Positions 51,897-61,390 of a stretch of DNA of 64,000 nucleotides are shown piece by piece. Under the pieces are notes generated by a model. That model saw only the letters and a list, made by a program, of their open reading frames with translations, did not search any database and was not told where the DNA came from. Positions within the stretch are counted from its first letter, which is position 1; each line of letters opens with the position of its first letter. Source of the stretch: Streptomyces apricus (GTDB lineage: Bacteria > Actinomycetota > Actinomycetes > Streptomycetales > Streptomycetaceae); NCBI RefSeq assembly GCF_008369065.1, contig NZ_VDFC01000040.1, positions 671,676 to 735,675 on the forward strand, in the 5' to 3' direction. The position numbers were made by a program, and so were the translations under genes.

Positions 51897-52427
51897 TTAC
51901 TCGGCACCGCCCTGCTCGGCCTGCTTGGCACGAAGCGCCTCCGCGGTGCGGACGAACTTCGAGGGAAGCGCCTGGAAGAGCGCGGCAGCCTGGGACTGCT
52001 TGCCCTTCATGGCGCCCGCCAGCTTGGCGAGCAGAACCTCGCGGGACTCGAGGTCCGCAAGCTTCTTGATCTCGTCGGCGGACAGCGCCTTGCCGTCAAG
52101 GACACCGCCCTTGATGACGAGGTTCGGGTTGTCCTTGGCGAAGTCACGAAGACCCTTCGCCGACGTCACCGGGTCACCGGAGATGAAGGCAACCGCCGTC
52201 GGACCGTTGAACAGGTCGTCGAGCGTGGAGATCCCGGCCTCGTTGGCCGCGATCTTGGTCAGCGTGTTCTTCACCACGGCGTACTGGGCGTCTTCACCGA
52301 GCGAACGGCGCAGCGTCTTGAGCTGCGCCACGGTGAGACCCCGGTACTCGGTCAGCACAGCGGCGTTCGAGCTGCGGAACTGGTCCGCGAGCTCGGCTAC
52401 CGCGGCAGCCTTGTCGGGCCTTGCCAT
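51897..52427 (-). CDS. rplJ: 50S ribosomal protein L10
   Basis: Anchors L7/L12 dimers to the ribosome and usually binds its own leader mRNA. The protein has 176 residues: [40 protein letters not shown] and the C-terminal L12-binding helix ([20 protein letters not shown]). The leader of about 300 bases upstream holds a terminator-like hairpin. Confidence 0.98.
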   Translation of the reverse strand: MARPDKAAAVAELADQFRSSNAAVLTEYRGLTVAQLKTLRRSLGEDAQYAVVKNTLTKIAANEAGISTLDDLFNGPTAVAFISGDPVTSAKGLRDFAKDNPNLVIKGGVLDGKALSADEIKKLADLESREVLLAKLAGAMKGKQSQAAALFQALPSKFVRTAEALRAKQAEQGGAE

Positions 52428-52689
52428 AAGCGTGGCCTCCTTCCGGGTGATGAGGACCGCTCAGAAGGAGACTGGGAAAACGAAACGCCCCGGCGCAGGC
52501 GCACGGGGCGTGGCTCCACCGAACGGTTCCGTACGGGATACGGGCTGTCCGGGAGCTCATCCACAGTCACCTGCGCGGGTCGTCCGCAATTCAGCGGATC
52601 CTTCGGTCACCGGTTCCTCTTGCGAGAGCACGGCGACGACCAGCGGTCTTTGGCTTCTGTGGAAGGTTACGTGAACGGGGCACTGTCAA
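52428..52689 (-). promoter_or_regulatory. rplJ leader region (L10 leader) with upstream TTGACA
   Basis: This 5' region is of the size and position of the L10 leader, where L10 binds its mRNA in many bacteria. A perfect minus-strand TTGACA lies at 52689-52684, but the only decent -10 (TAACCT, 52669-52664) is 14 bases away, so the promoter call is weak. A hairpin at 52485-52511 lies inside it. No gene is seen between 52428 and 52726. Confidence 0.5.
52485..52511 (-). terminator. Attenuator-like hairpin in the rplJ leader
   Basis: The arms acgccccg and cggggcgt close an 11-base loop. On the minus strand the stem is followed at once by the T-rich run TTTCGTTTTCCC. It sits 58 bases before the rplJ start codon, the position of an attenuator controlled by L10 or L12. 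Confidence 0.5.
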
Positions 52690-52726
52690 GCAAATCCGCG
52701 CCCCGGGCCGGTCCGGGCGGGCCGGA

Positions 52727-53587
52727 TCAGCCCTCCAGGTCGCCCATCATCTCGGCGAGGTCCATGACGTCCTTGGCCGGCGGGGCCTCGACCGTCACGG
52801 GCTTGTTGTAGTCGAGGAAGGTGATGGTCATGTCGAGCTTGCCCTTGTCGGCGGCGCCCTGCATGCGGAACTGCTTGGTGTGGTCCTCGCCGTCGACCCA
52901 CATGTCCATCGTGAGCTTGTCCACGCCCATCTTCTCGTACTGCTCCAGGCTCTTCTCCCGCTTCTCGCGGGTGGCCTTGTCCTCGCCCTTCAGGGAGTCG
53001 CGGAACTGGTCGAGGGTGACCGTGCCCTTGTAGTGGGTGGTCTCGACGCCCTCGACCTTCTCCGTGCCGACCTTCTTCACGTTCTTGGAGCCGGTGAGGA
53101 AGGTGGACTCCTGCGCCGGGTTCTTGTCGGCCGTCCCCGCGCCCGGCGCACCGCCGCCGCCCAGCGCGTCGTCGTCCAGCCCGGACATGTCGAACTTCAT
53201 CCAGCTCTTGCCGTCCATCTCCTTGGCGGCCGCGGCGCCCCCGCCGATGTACATCACCTTGTCGACCAGGCGGATCTCGGCGGTGCCGTCCTCGCCCTGG
53301 TCGAGGGCGGTCATCTTCATGCTCATGGCGAGGTCGGGCTTCATCCGCATCCGGGCCTCGGCCTTGACGCGCCCCTCCTCCGGGGTCCTGCCGGTCATCC
53401 GGTAGCTGAGGGAGGTGATGTCCTCCGTCTTCTTCGCGGCCTTCGCGACGGCCGCGGCGGGCGTCATCTCCGGCGACTCGCTCCCGGAGTCCTTCGAACA
53501 GCCGACGACGCCCCCGCCGAGGACGAGCGCCGCGAGCGCCGCGCCCGTCGCCCGGTGCCGTACGGACCCGCGCACAGAAAACTTCAT
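52727..53587 (-). CDS. Lipoprotein, LppX/LprG-like
   Basis: A 286-residue secreted lipoprotein: basic [12 protein letters not shown], a hydrophobic signal, then the lipobox LGGGVVGC with lipidated Cys30. The mature part ([54 protein letters not shown]) resembles the LppX/LprAFG fold, a beta structure that carries lipids in mycobacteria. ATG 53587 is the only start that gives a signal peptide. A related lipoprotein gene lies just upstream. The substrate is unknown. Confidence 0.8.
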   Translation of the reverse strand: MKFSVRGSVRHRATGAALAALVLGGGVVGCSKDSGSESPEMTPAAAVAKAAKKTEDITSLSYRMTGRTPEEGRVKAEARMRMKPDLAMSMKMTALDQGEDGTAEIRLVDKVMYIGGGAAAAKEMDGKSWMKFDMSGLDDDALGGGGAPGAGTADKNPAQESTFLTGSKNVKKVGTEKVEGVETTHYKGTVTLDQFRDSLKGEDKATREKREKSLEQYEKMGVDKLTMDMWVDGEDHTKQFRMQGAADKGKLDMTITFLDYNKPVTVEAPPAKDVMDLAEMMGDLEG

Positions 53588-53733
53588 GGTTCCCCCCAAG
53601 GAACATACATGCGATTCACAGATGAAACGTGAGCGTATCCCAGGGGGGGTCGGGAGGGGCCTCCGAGTTCCTGTGAGGCCCCTGTGACGCCTGTGACCGT
53701 CCTCCGTGACGCCTGGGGGCCGTCCGGTCGCGG

Positions 53734-54642
53734 TCAGCCCGCCGGCTGGGTCTGCATGAGGTCCTTGAAGTCGGCGGTGTCGCCCGCCGCGGGCTCCTCC
53801 ACGGAGACGTCCACCCCGTAGTCGCTGTAGTACGCCGTGGAGGACATCGAGCCGGTCGCCAGCTCGCCCTTCTCGGTCTTCTTGACCAGCAGGTCGTCGT
53901 CGTTCACCCAGATGTCGATCGTCTCGGTGGTCACCCCGGCCTGCTGCAGCTGGCGCTTCAGGTCGGCCAGCTGGTCCGCGGAGAGGTTCGAGCTCTGGCC
54001 CGCGAGGTCCGCCACGTCGACCGTGCCCGAGTAGTGCGTGGTGTCCTCGCCGCGCACCTTCTCCTCGCCGACCTTCTTCACGTTCCCGGAGGCCAGCAGG
54101 AGCTTCACCGACTGATTCGGGGTGGTGTTCTGCATCTGGTCCTTCATGTACGCGCCCGATCCGCCGCCCAGTCGCGCCAGGTCGTCGTACGCGTACTTGA
54201 TCCAGTGCTTGCCGCCGGACTGCTCGGCGAACTTGTCGCCCATCTTCGCGTAGTAGGCGTCGGGCAGGTAGCGGGCCTCCATGGAGGTGGTGCCCAGCTG
54301 GCGCATCTGGTCGGCCATCGTGCCGCCGGTGTACGTGATCGTCAGGTTGCCGGTGAGGCCGTCGGCCCAGCCGAGGGTGCCGTCCGCCTTCATCGACATC
54401 ATCGTGCCCATGGTGGTGGTGGACTCGACCTGGGCGGAGTCCGCGCCGCCGGTGCTCTTCTCCACGGACCGCAGGGCCGCGATCGGGCTCAGCCGCGACG
54501 CCGTCCCGCTCTTCCCCCTGTCGTCCCCGGAGGCCGGGTCCGAGCCCCCGTCCGAGTCCGACCCGCTGCAGGCCGCGACCCCGGTCAGAGCGGCGGCCAC
54601 CGCTATCGAGACGGCCACCCGACGCGCGTACGTGCTCATCAT
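53734..54642 (-). CDS. Lipoprotein, LppX/LprG-like (paralogue)
   Basis: A 302-residue lipoprotein with signal [20 protein letters not shown] and lipobox GVAAC at Cys25, then a Ser/Asp/Gly linker. The mature domain shares with the downstream gene the pattern [43 protein letters not shown], so the pair is an old tandem duplication. It lies between rplA and rplJ, with 146 bases to the next lipoprotein gene. A role in envelope lipid transport is only inferred from the fold family. Confidence 0.8.
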   Translation of the reverse strand: MMSTYARRVAVSIAVAAALTGVAACSGSDSDGGSDPASGDDRGKSGTASRLSPIAALRSVEKSTGGADSAQVESTTTMGTMMSMKADGTLGWADGLTGNLTITYTGGTMADQMRQLGTTSMEARYLPDAYYAKMGDKFAEQSGGKHWIKYAYDDLARLGGGSGAYMKDQMQNTTPNQSVKLLLASGNVKKVGEEKVRGEDTTHYSGTVDVADLAGQSSNLSADQLADLKRQLQQAGVTTETIDIWVNDDDLLVKKTEKGELATGSMSSTAYYSDYGVDVSVEEPAAGDTADFKDLMQTQPAG

Positions 54643-54725
54643 TCGTCCCCCTATGCGATTCCTGTGCCCCGCACGCTAGCGCAGGGCACCGACACCGGAC
54701 CCGGAAAACGGGCACCGGACACAGA

Positions 54726-54762
54726 GACGGGCCCCGCACCTCGAAAGGTTGCGGGGCCCGTC
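54726..54762 (-). terminator. Terminator after rplKA
   Basis: A 13-bp stem (gacgggccccgca at 54726-54738 with its complement at 54750-54762), 43 bases past the rplA stop. Confidence 0.7.
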
Positions 54763-54804
54763 CTGATGTCGCGTGCGTGACGCGGCTGCCGGTGAGCGTC
54801 AGGC

Positions 54805-55530
54805 TCAGACGGCGGCCGGGTCCTCCTCGACGAGGAGGTTGCGGGTGCGGTTCGGGTCGACCGGGACGCCGGGGCCGATCGTCGTGCTGATCGCGGCCTT
54901 CTTGATGTAGCGCCCCTTGGCGGCCGACGGCTTCAGACGGAGGATCTCGTCGAGCGCGGCGCCGTAGTTCTCCACCAGCTGGCTGTCGTCGAACGACGCC
55001 TTGCCGATGATGAAGTGCAGGTTCGAGTGCTTGTCGACGCGGAACTCGATCTTGCCGCCCTTGATCTCGGTCACGGCCTTGGCCACGTCCGGGGTCACGG
55101 TGCCCGTCTTCGGGTTCGGCATCAGACCACGCGGGCCGAGGACACGGCCCAGGCGGCCGACCTTGCCCATGAGGTCCGGGGTGGCGACGACGGCGTCGAA
55201 GTCCAGCCGGCCCTTCGCCACCTCGTCGATGAGTTCGTCGGAACCGACGATGTCGGCGCCGGCGGCGGTCGCGGCCTCGGCACGGTCACCGGTCGCGAAG
55301 ACCAGGACCCGGGCGGTCTTACCGGTGCCGTGCGGGAGGTTCACGGTGCCGCGGACCATCTGGTCGGCCTTGCGCGGGTCGACACCCAGACGGAAGGCGA
55401 CCTCGACGGTGCCGTCGAACTTGGAGGTGGAGGTCTCCTTGGCGAGACGGACGGCTTCGAGCGGGGCGTACAGCTTCTCCCGGTCGATCTTGGCGTCCGC
55501 AGCGCGGAGAGACTTGCTGCGCTTGCTCAC
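54805..55530 (-). CDS. rplA: 50S ribosomal protein L1
   Basis: L1 stalk protein that moves deacylated tRNA out and can repress its own operon. The protein has 241 residues from GTG 55530: [20 protein letters not shown], the conserved [20 protein letters not shown], and the signature [20 protein letters not shown]. It lies 76 bases after rplK. Confidence 0.98.
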   Translation of the reverse strand: MSKRSKSLRAADAKIDREKLYAPLEAVRLAKETSTSKFDGTVEVAFRLGVDPRKADQMVRGTVNLPHGTGKTARVLVFATGDRAEAATAAGADIVGSDELIDEVAKGRLDFDAVVATPDLMGKVGRLGRVLGPRGLMPNPKTGTVTPDVAKAVTEIKGGKIEFRVDKHSNLHFIIGKASFDDSQLVENYGAALDEILRLKPSAAKGRYIKKAAISTTIGPGVPVDPNRTRNLLVEEDPAAV

Positions 55531-55606
55531 TACTGCTCCTGTTGTGTTCTGAGGAGTCGTGGTAGGGGCCGAGCAGGCCCTGCCACGGTGTCTGCGAAGG
55601 TGGGGA

Positions 55607-56041
55607 TCAGCCCTCGACCGTGATGCCCATGGAACGGGCGGTGCCGGCGATGATCTTCGACGCGGCGTCCAGGTCGTTGGCGTTCAGGTCGGCCAGCTTG
55701 GTCGTGGCGATCTCGCGGACCTGCGCCTGCGTGATCTTGGCGACCTTGGTCTTGTGCGGCTCGCCCGAGCCCTTCTCGACACCGGCGGCCCTGAGGATCA
55801 TCTTCGCGGCCGGCGGGGTCTTGGTGATGAAGGTGAAGGAGCGGTCCTCGTAGACCGTGATCTCCACCGGGATGACCCAGCCGCGCTGCGACTCGGTCGC
55901 GGCGTTGTAGGCCTTGCAGAACTCCATGATGTTGACGCCGTGCTGGCCCAGCGCGGGGCCGACCGGCGGAGCCGGGTTGGCCGCACCGGCCTGGATCTGG
56001 AGCTTGATGAGCCCCGTGACCTTCTTCTTCTTGGGAGGCAT
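55607..56041 (-). CDS. rplK: 50S ribosomal protein L11
   Basis: GTPase-centre protein; target of thiostrepton and needed for RelA activation. The protein has 144 residues: basic [20 protein letters not shown], then the proline-rich [20 protein letters not shown] that contacts thiostrepton, and the RNA-binding C-terminal domain ([20 protein letters not shown]-type region, ending RSMGITVEG). It begins the rplKA operon, about 110 bases after the nusG terminator. Confidence 0.98.
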
Positions 56042-56072
56042 TGCTCTCTCCGGGTCCTAGTGAGAGTTTCCA

Positions 56073-56102
56073 GCCTCCATTCCGGATCATCCGGATGGAG
56101 GC
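56073..56102 (-). promoter_or_regulatory. Hairpin in the rplK leader
   Basis: The arms gcctccat and atggaggc (56073-56080 and 56095-56102), with inner tccgga/tccgg pairing, lie 32-61 bases before rplK. It is a candidate site for autoregulation by L1, which binds the L11 leader in other bacteria; that role is inferred. Confidence 0.4.
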
Positions 56103-56149
56103 ATACCGCACAACGATAACGGGTATCTGTGCGCGGCCAAAAACCGAGC

Positions 56150-56182
56150 AGGTCAGACGGGCTGCAAGAGCCTGTCTGACCT
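56150..56182 (-). terminator. Terminator after secE-nusG
   Basis: A 14-bp stem with one G-T pair (aggtcagacgggct at 56150-56163 with 56169-56182) and a 5-base loop. On the minus strand TTTTT follows a few bases later. It lies 29 bases past nusG. Confidence 0.75.
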
Positions 56183-56210
56183 GGTCGGAAACGTACGGTC
56201 CGGAAGGACG

Positions 56211-57101
56211 TCAGTTCTTCTGGATCTGGTCGAAGCTCAGCTCGACCGGGGTCTCGCGGCCGAAGATCTCGACGAGGCCCTTGACCTTCTTCGAGTCGGC
56301 GTTGATCTCGTTGATGGTCGCCTGCAGCGTCGCGAACGGGCCGTCGGTGACGGTGACCGAGTCGCCGACCTCGAAGTCCAGCACCTGGACCTCGAGCTTG
56401 CGGGACGGAGCCGGCTTGCCCTCGGCCTCGGCCGCCTCGCGGGCGGCCTTCTCCTCGGCCTCGGGGGCGAGCATCTTGACGATCTCGTCGAGCGTCAGCG
56501 GGTACGGGTCGTAGGCGTTGCCCACGAAGCCGGTGACGCCGGGGGTGTTGCGGACGACGCCCCAGGACTCGTTCGTCAGGTCCATGCGCACCAGCACGTA
56601 GCCGGGGAGCTTGTTCTGCTTGATGGTCTTGCGCTCGCCGTTCTTGATCTGCGCGACCTCTTCCTGCGGCACCTCGGCCTGGAAGATGAAGTCCTCGACG
56701 TTCAGCGAGACGGCACGCTGTTCGAGGTTGGTCTTCACGCGGTTCTCGTAACCGGCGTACGTGTGGATGACGTACCACTCGCCGGGCAGCGCGCGGAGCT
56801 CGTCGCGCAGGGCGGTGACGGGGTCGACCGGCTCGGCCTCCTCCTCCGCCTCCTCGGTGGCGGCGTCGGAGACGTCGTCGTCCTCGTCGGAGCCGGCGGC
56901 GGCCTCGGCGTCGTCGATGTCCTCGTCGGACTCGTCCTCGACGTTCACCGCGGCCTCTTCGGCGGGCTCGCCCGCGACGGCGTCGGCAGCCTCGACCTCG
57001 TCCTCGACGTCCGCGCCCTCGACGATGTCGAGCTCGTCGTCAACGGACTCGGCGTCCTGTCCGCGCGGCTCGATGGCGTCGTTCAGGTTCGGGTCAGACA
57101 C
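56211..57101 (-). CDS. nusG: Transcription termination/antitermination factor NusG
   Basis: Binds RNA polymerase and couples it to Rho or the ribosome (through S10). The protein has 296 residues from GTG 57101 ([14 protein letters not shown]); ATG 57125 is an alternative. The first 115 or so residues are an extremely acidic Glu/Asp/Ala extension absent from E. coli NusG. The NGN domain follows ([31 protein letters not shown]), with an insert rich in Glu/Ala, and the C-terminal KOW domain ([20 protein letters not shown]). It lies 77 bases after secE. Confidence 0.96.
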   Translation of the reverse strand: MSDPNLNDAIEPRGQDAESVDDELDIVEGADVEDEVEAADAVAGEPAEEAAVNVEDESDEDIDDAEAAAGSDEDDDVSDAATEEAEEEAEPVDPVTALRDELRALPGEWYVIHTYAGYENRVKTNLEQRAVSLNVEDFIFQAEVPQEEVAQIKNGERKTIKQNKLPGYVLVRMDLTNESWGVVRNTPGVTGFVGNAYDPYPLTLDEIVKMLAPEAEEKAAREAAEAEGKPAPSRKLEVQVLDFEVGDSVTVTDGPFATLQATINEINADSKKVKGLVEIFGRETPVELSFDQIQKN

Positions 57102-57178
57102 GGTGGCTGCTTCTTCCTGGATCATGGGGGTGGAACACGCGAAAGCGGGCGCCAGGTGCGGCACCCTTCGCGTCAGGC

Positions 57179-57463
57179 TCAGCCGAAGACGTACTTGGCG
57201 GCCTTGTCGAGTCCGAAGTCAATCACAGTCACCAGACCGATCATGATGACGACGAACACGATCACCACTGTGGTGTACGTCGTCAGCTGGTTGCGGGTCG
57301 GCCAGACGACCTTCCGGAGCTCCGCGACGATCTGGCGGTAGAAGAGGGCGAGGCGCTTCAGCGGGCCCTTCTTGGCACGCTTGCCGCCCTTACGGCCCTT
57401 CTTGGACTCCGGCGCCTCATCCTGGGCATCAGGCATGTCGATGGAGCCCACGGCGTCCGTCAC
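57179..57463 (-). CDS. secE: Protein translocase subunit SecE
   Basis: The SecE clamp of the SecYEG channel. It is 94 residues from GTG 57463. An N-terminal basic cytoplasmic stretch ([20 protein letters not shown]) precedes the amphipathic helix [20 protein letters not shown], the family signature, and a single membrane helix ([20 protein letters not shown]). It sits between tRNA-Trp and nusG, the usual actinobacterial order. Confidence 0.97.
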   Translation of the reverse strand: MTDAVGSIDMPDAQDEAPESKKGRKGGKRAKKGPLKRLALFYRQIVAELRKVVWPTRNQLTTYTTVVIVFVVIMIGLVTVIDFGLDKAAKYVFG

Positions 57464-57577
57464 TCGTCCTCACCTGATTCCGGGTCGTGGCCGTGCCGCG
57501 CCCGGCGTGAGCCGCGCGGCGGTGCAGTGCAGTGCAGTACGTACTTGTGCACACATCCTGGTGAAAGGAGTGTGTAG

Positions 57578-57650
57578 CAGGGCCGGAGGGACTTGAACCC
57601 CCAACCGCTGGTTTTGGAGACCAGTGCTCTACCAATTGAGCTACGACCCT
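57578..57650 (-). tRNA. trpT: tRNA-Trp (CCA anticodon)
   Basis: A 73-nt cloverleaf on the minus strand. The acceptor stem AGGGTCG pairs with CGGCCCT (one T-G pair). The anticodon stem-loop is CTGGT-CTCCAAA-ACCAG, giving anticodon CCA. The T arm is GGGGGTTCAAGTCCCTC, and the discriminator base is G as in bacterial tRNA-Trp. The terminal CCA is not encoded. It is placed ahead of secE, as in other streptomycetes. Confidence 0.95.
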
Positions 57651-57875
57651 TTGCTTCCCCCACAACGTACCGCATCCGCCCGGGTGCTCGGTGTGCACCG
57701 GGTGGGTGCGGCCGGTGAAGGCCAACGAGGTGAGAGTGTACGTGGTCGGCGGCCGGTCGTCGAACAGAAAGTGTCCGCAGGGGCTTTGACGGCGCCCGGT
57801 CCGCGCCCCGGCCGGCGGTGCCCAGTCTGTGAAACCGGTGTGCCGGGGACGTTTCCGGTCTGGAACGATGGGCCC

Positions 57876-59102
57876 ATGAGCGCTGCAACCCCTCCCACCG
57901 AGCGCCGGGTCTCCGCCCGCGTCGGTGCGATCTCCGAGTCCGCGACCCTCGCCGTGGACGCCAAGGCGAAGGCCCTCAAGGCCGCCGGGCGTCCGGTGAT
58001 CGGCTTCGGTGCCGGCGAGCCCGACTTCCCGACCCCGGACTACATCGTCGAGGCCGCCGTCGAGGCGTGCAGGAACCCGAAGTACCACCGCTACACGCCG
58101 GCCGGCGGCCTGCCCGAGCTGAAGGCGGCGATCGTCGCCAAGACGCTGCGGGACTCCCACTACGAGGTGGACGCCTCCCAGGTCCTGGTGACCAACGGCG
58201 GCAAGCAGGCCATCTACGAGGCGTTCGCCGCGATCCTCGACCCGGGCGACGAGGTCATCGTCCCGGCCCCCTACTGGACGACGTACCCCGAGTCGATCCG
58301 TCTCGCCGGCGGTGTCCCGGTGGAGGTCGTCGCGGACGAGACCACCGGCTACCGCGTCTCGGTCGAGCAGCTCGAAGCGGCCCGCACGGAGAAGACCAAG
58401 GTCGTCCTCTTCGTGTCGCCGTCCAACCCGACGGGCGCCGTCTACAGCGCCGCGGACACCGAGGCGATCGGCCGCTGGGCCGTCGAGCACGGCCTGTGGG
58501 TGCTGACGGACGAGATCTACGAGCACCTCGTCTACGGGGACGCGGGCTTCACCTCGCTGCCGGCGGTCGTCCCGGAGCTGCGCGACAAGTGCATCGTGGT
58601 CAACGGCGTCGCCAAGACGTACGCGATGACCGGCTGGCGGGTCGGGTGGGTCATCGGCCCGAAGGACGTCGTCAAGGCCGCGACGAACCTGCAGTCGCAC
58701 GCCACGTCCAACGTGTCGAACGTCGCCCAGGTCGCGGCGATCGCCGCCGTCTCGGGCGACCTGACGGCCGTCGCCGAGATGCGCGAGGCCTTCGACCGGC
58801 GCCGCCGGACCATCGTGCGGATGCTCAACGAGATCGAGGGTGTGCTCTGCCCGGAGCCCGAGGGCGCGTTCTACGTGTACCCGTCGGTGAAGGCGCTCCT
58901 CGGCAAGGAGATCCGCGGCAGGCGCCCGCAGGACTCCGTGGAGCTGGCCGCGCTGATCCTGGACGAGGTCGAGGTGGCGGTCGTCCCGGGCGAGGCCTTC
59001 GGCACGCCCGGCTACCTGCGGCTGTCGTACGCGCTCGGGGACGAGGACCTCGTCGAGGGCGTCTCGCGGATCCAGAAGCTCCTGGCGGAGGCCAAGGACT
59101 GA
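57876..59102 (+). CDS. aspC: Pyridoxal-phosphate aminotransferase, aspartate type
   Basis: Class I/II aminotransferase interconverting amino acids and 2-oxo acids, most likely aspartate and oxaloacetate. The protein has 408 residues from ATG 57876. [13 protein letters not shown] and [15 protein letters not shown] are substrate and cofactor contacts, with [11 protein letters not shown] also conserved. The cofactor lysine is Lys247 in [16 protein letters not shown], and the C-terminal [15 protein letters not shown] holds the carboxylate-binding arginine. Prephenate or other substrate use cannot be excluded. It reads divergently from tRNA-Trp. Confidence 0.93.
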   Translation: MSAATPPTERRVSARVGAISESATLAVDAKAKALKAAGRPVIGFGAGEPDFPTPDYIVEAAVEACRNPKYHRYTPAGGLPELKAAIVAKTLRDSHYEVDASQVLVTNGGKQAIYEAFAAILDPGDEVIVPAPYWTTYPESIRLAGGVPVEVVADETTGYRVSVEQLEAARTEKTKVVLFVSPSNPTGAVYSAADTEAIGRWAVEHGLWVLTDEIYEHLVYGDAGFTSLPAVVPELRDKCIVVNGVAKTYAMTGWRVGWVIGPKDVVKAATNLQSHATSNVSNVAQVAAIAAVSGDLTAVAEMREAFDRRRRTIVRMLNEIEGVLCPEPEGAFYVYPSVKALLGKEIRGRRPQDSVELAALILDEVEVAVVPGEAFGTPGYLRLSYALGDEDLVEGVSRIQKLLAEAKD

Positions 59103-59126
59103 TTCCGCGCAGCACAGTAGGTACTG

Positions 59127-59156
59127 CGGGCCGTCTCCCTCCGGGGAGGCGGCCCG
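59127..59156 (+). terminator. Terminator after aspC
   Basis: A 13-bp stem with one T-G pair (cgggccgtctccc at 59127-59139 with 59144-59156) and a 4-base loop, followed by tttctt; 25 bases past the stop. Confidence 0.78.
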
Positions 59157-59230
59157 TTTCTTCGTGCGAGCAAGACCACGTTCGGGGAAAGTGCTACCGG
59201 TGCGGCGCCGGCGTGCGGCAGGATCCTTGA

Positions 59231-60259
59231 ATGGAGCACGTACGTAAGGTCTCTGAGCTGCCCAAAGCTCATCTGCACCTGCACTTCACCGGTTCGATGC
59301 GGCACACCACCCTGCTGGAACTGGCCGACAAGCACGGGATCCACCTGCCCGACGCGCTGACGAGCGTCGAGCCGCCCAGCCTGCGGGCGACGGACGAACG
59401 GGGCTGGTTCCGCTTCCAGCGCCTGTACGACGCGGCGCGGTCGTGCCTCAGGGACCCCGAGGACATCCAGCGGCTCGTGCGCGAGGCGGCCGAGGAGGAC
59501 ATCAGGGACGGCTCGGGATGGCTGGAGATCCAGGTCGACCCGACGTCGTACGCGCCGCGCCTGGGCGGTCTGATCCCGGCCCTGGAGATCATCCTGGACG
59601 CGGTGGACACGGCCGCGCGCGAGACCGGGCTCGGCATGCGGGTCCTGGTCGCCGCGAACCGGATGAAGCACCCCCTGGACGCCCGCACGCTGGCCCGCCT
59701 GGCCGTGCGCTACGCCGACCGCGGCATCGTCGGCTTCGGGCTCTCCAACGACGAGCGCCGCGGCATGGCGCGGGACTTCGACCGGGCCTTCGCGATCGCC
59801 CGGGAGGGCGGCCTGCTGGCCGCGCCGCACGGCGGTGAGCTGACGGGCCCGGCCTCCGTGCGCGACTGCCTGGACGACCTGCACGCCTCGCGGATCGGGC
59901 ACGGGGTGCGGGCCGCCGAGGACCCGCGGCTGCTGAAGCGGCTCGCGGACCGGGGCATCACCTGCGAGGTCTGCCCCGCGTCGAACGTCGCCCTGGGTGT
60001 CTACGAGAAGCCGGAGGACGTCCCGCTGCGCACCCTCTTCGAGGCGGGGGTGCCCCTGGCGCTCGGCGCGGACGACCCGCTGCTGTTCGGCTCGCGGCTG
60101 GCTGCCCAGTACGACATCGCGCGCCGGTACCACGACTTCACCGACGCGGAACTGGCCGAGCTGGCACGGCAGTCGGTACGGGGTTCGGCGGCGCCGCAGG
60201 ACGTCAGGGAGAAGCTGCTGTCCGGGATCGACGACTGGCTGGCCGCCCCGGCCGCCTGA
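59231..60259 (+). CDS. Adenosine deaminase-like amidohydrolase
   Basis: A TIM-barrel metal hydrolase of 342 residues. The first metal site is KAHLHLHFTGSM (His16 and His18), where typical enzymes have HVHLDGA. APHGGELTGP holds the third histidine and the catalytic glutamate, and SRIGHGVRAAEDPRLLKRL is typical. The fifth motif is GADDPLLFG where most enzymes read TDDP. All metal-binding residues appear present, so the enzyme is probably active on adenosine or a related purine or modified nucleoside; the altered loops could mean a different substrate. It follows aspC by 128 bases after a terminator. Confidence 0.82.
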   Translation: MEHVRKVSELPKAHLHLHFTGSMRHTTLLELADKHGIHLPDALTSVEPPSLRATDERGWFRFQRLYDAARSCLRDPEDIQRLVREAAEEDIRDGSGWLEIQVDPTSYAPRLGGLIPALEIILDAVDTAARETGLGMRVLVAANRMKHPLDARTLARLAVRYADRGIVGFGLSNDERRGMARDFDRAFAIAREGGLLAAPHGGELTGPASVRDCLDDLHASRIGHGVRAAEDPRLLKRLADRGITCEVCPASNVALGVYEKPEDVPLRTLFEAGVPLALGADDPLLFGSRLAAQYDIARRYHDFTDAELAELARQSVRGSAAPQDVREKLLSGIDDWLAAPAA

Positions 60260-60322
60260 AGCGCGTAGTACGGGGCGGGTGGCGTACGGAGCAGGCGGCG
60301 TCCGGGGCGGGCGGGACGTGGC

Positions 60323-61378
60323 CTACAGGCTGACGCCCACCGTCACCGGCTCGTTGACGAGGGTGATCCCGAAGGCGTCGCGGACCCCGGCGACGACCTC
60401 GCGGGCGAGCGCGAGGAGGTCCTCCGTGGTGGCCCCGCCGCGGTTGGTGAGGGCCAGGGTGTGCTTGGTGGAGATGCGGGCGGGGCCGCTCCCGTACCCC
60501 TTCGTGAACCCCGACTTGTCGATCAGCCAGGCCGCGGAGGTCTTGGTGTGCCGGTCGCCCGCGGGGTAGGCGGGCGGGACGACGCCCTCGCCGAGCCGCT
60601 CCGCCACGCGCGCGTGGAAGACGGCGAACTCCTCGTGGGTGAGGACCGGGTTGGTGAAGAACGAGCCGGCGGACCAGGTGTCGTGGTCCTCGGGGTCGAG
60701 CACCATGCCCTTACCCGCCCGCAGCTCCAGGACGGTCCCGCGGGCCGCGTCCACCGGTACGCGGTCGCCGGGGCCGACACCGAGCGCGCGGGCCGTCTCC
60801 GCGTACTTGATCGGCGAGGACAGCCCGGCGGCGTCCTCCAGTTCGAAGCGGACGCGCAGCACGACGAACCGCTCCGGGTCCTCCTTGAAGCGGCTGTGCC
60901 GGTACGAGAAGGCGCACTCGGCGTTCGACAGGGTGACCGTCTCGCGCTCCTTGCGGTCGTAGGCGACCACTTCGGTGATCGTCGACGACACTTCCTGGCC
61001 GTACGCGCCCACGTTCTGGATCGGTGTCGCGCCCGCGGCCCCGGGGATCCCGGCGAGGCACTCGACGCCCGCGAGGCGCGCCTCCACGGTGCGGGCGACC
61101 GCGTCGGTCCACACCTCGCCGGCGGCCAGCTCCAGCTTCGTGCCGTCCAGCTCGAAGCCGCGCGTGGCGATGCGCAGGGCGGTGCCCTGGAACCCCTTGT
61201 CCCCGATGAGCAGGTTGGATCCGCCGCCGATCAGCAGCAGCGGCGTACCGGAGTCGTCGGCCTCGCGGACGGCTTCGATCACCTCGGCGTCGGTCGTGGC
61301 GGTGACCAGCCGGTCGGCGGGGCCGCCGAGCCGGAAGGTGGTCAGCGGGGCGAGGGCGGTGTCGTGGAGTTCCTGCAC
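60323..61378 (-). CDS. murB: UDP-N-acetylenolpyruvoylglucosamine reductase
   Basis: FAD/NADPH enzyme that makes UDP-N-acetylmuramate for peptidoglycan. GTG 61378 gives 351 residues beginning VQELHDTALAPLTTFRLGGP, the usual Streptomyces length. The FAD loop is LIGGGSNLLIGDKGFQGTAL. The active-site region is AGIPGAAGATPIQNVGAYGQ, with the catalytic serine in GSFFTNPVL and glutamate near the end. The start is only 12 bases from a strong hairpin and has no clear ribosome site. Confidence 0.95.
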   Translation of the reverse strand: MQELHDTALAPLTTFRLGGPADRLVTATTDAEVIEAVREADDSGTPLLLIGGGSNLLIGDKGFQGTALRIATRGFELDGTKLELAAGEVWTDAVARTVEARLAGVECLAGIPGAAGATPIQNVGAYGQEVSSTITEVVAYDRKERETVTLSNAECAFSYRHSRFKEDPERFVVLRVRFELEDAAGLSSPIKYAETARALGVGPGDRVPVDAARGTVLELRAGKGMVLDPEDHDTWSAGSFFTNPVLTHEEFAVFHARVAERLGEGVVPPAYPAGDRHTKTSAAWLIDKSGFTKGYGSGPARISTKHTLALTNRGGATTEDLLALAREVVAGVRDAFGITLVNEPVTVGVSL

Positions 61379-61390
61379 GTGCCCAGGGTA

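Noticed and set aside
52727-54739. A 670-codon minus-strand frame fusing the two lipoproteins
   Set aside because: The upstream part is out of frame with the true lipoprotein at 53734-54642; signal peptides define two separate genes.
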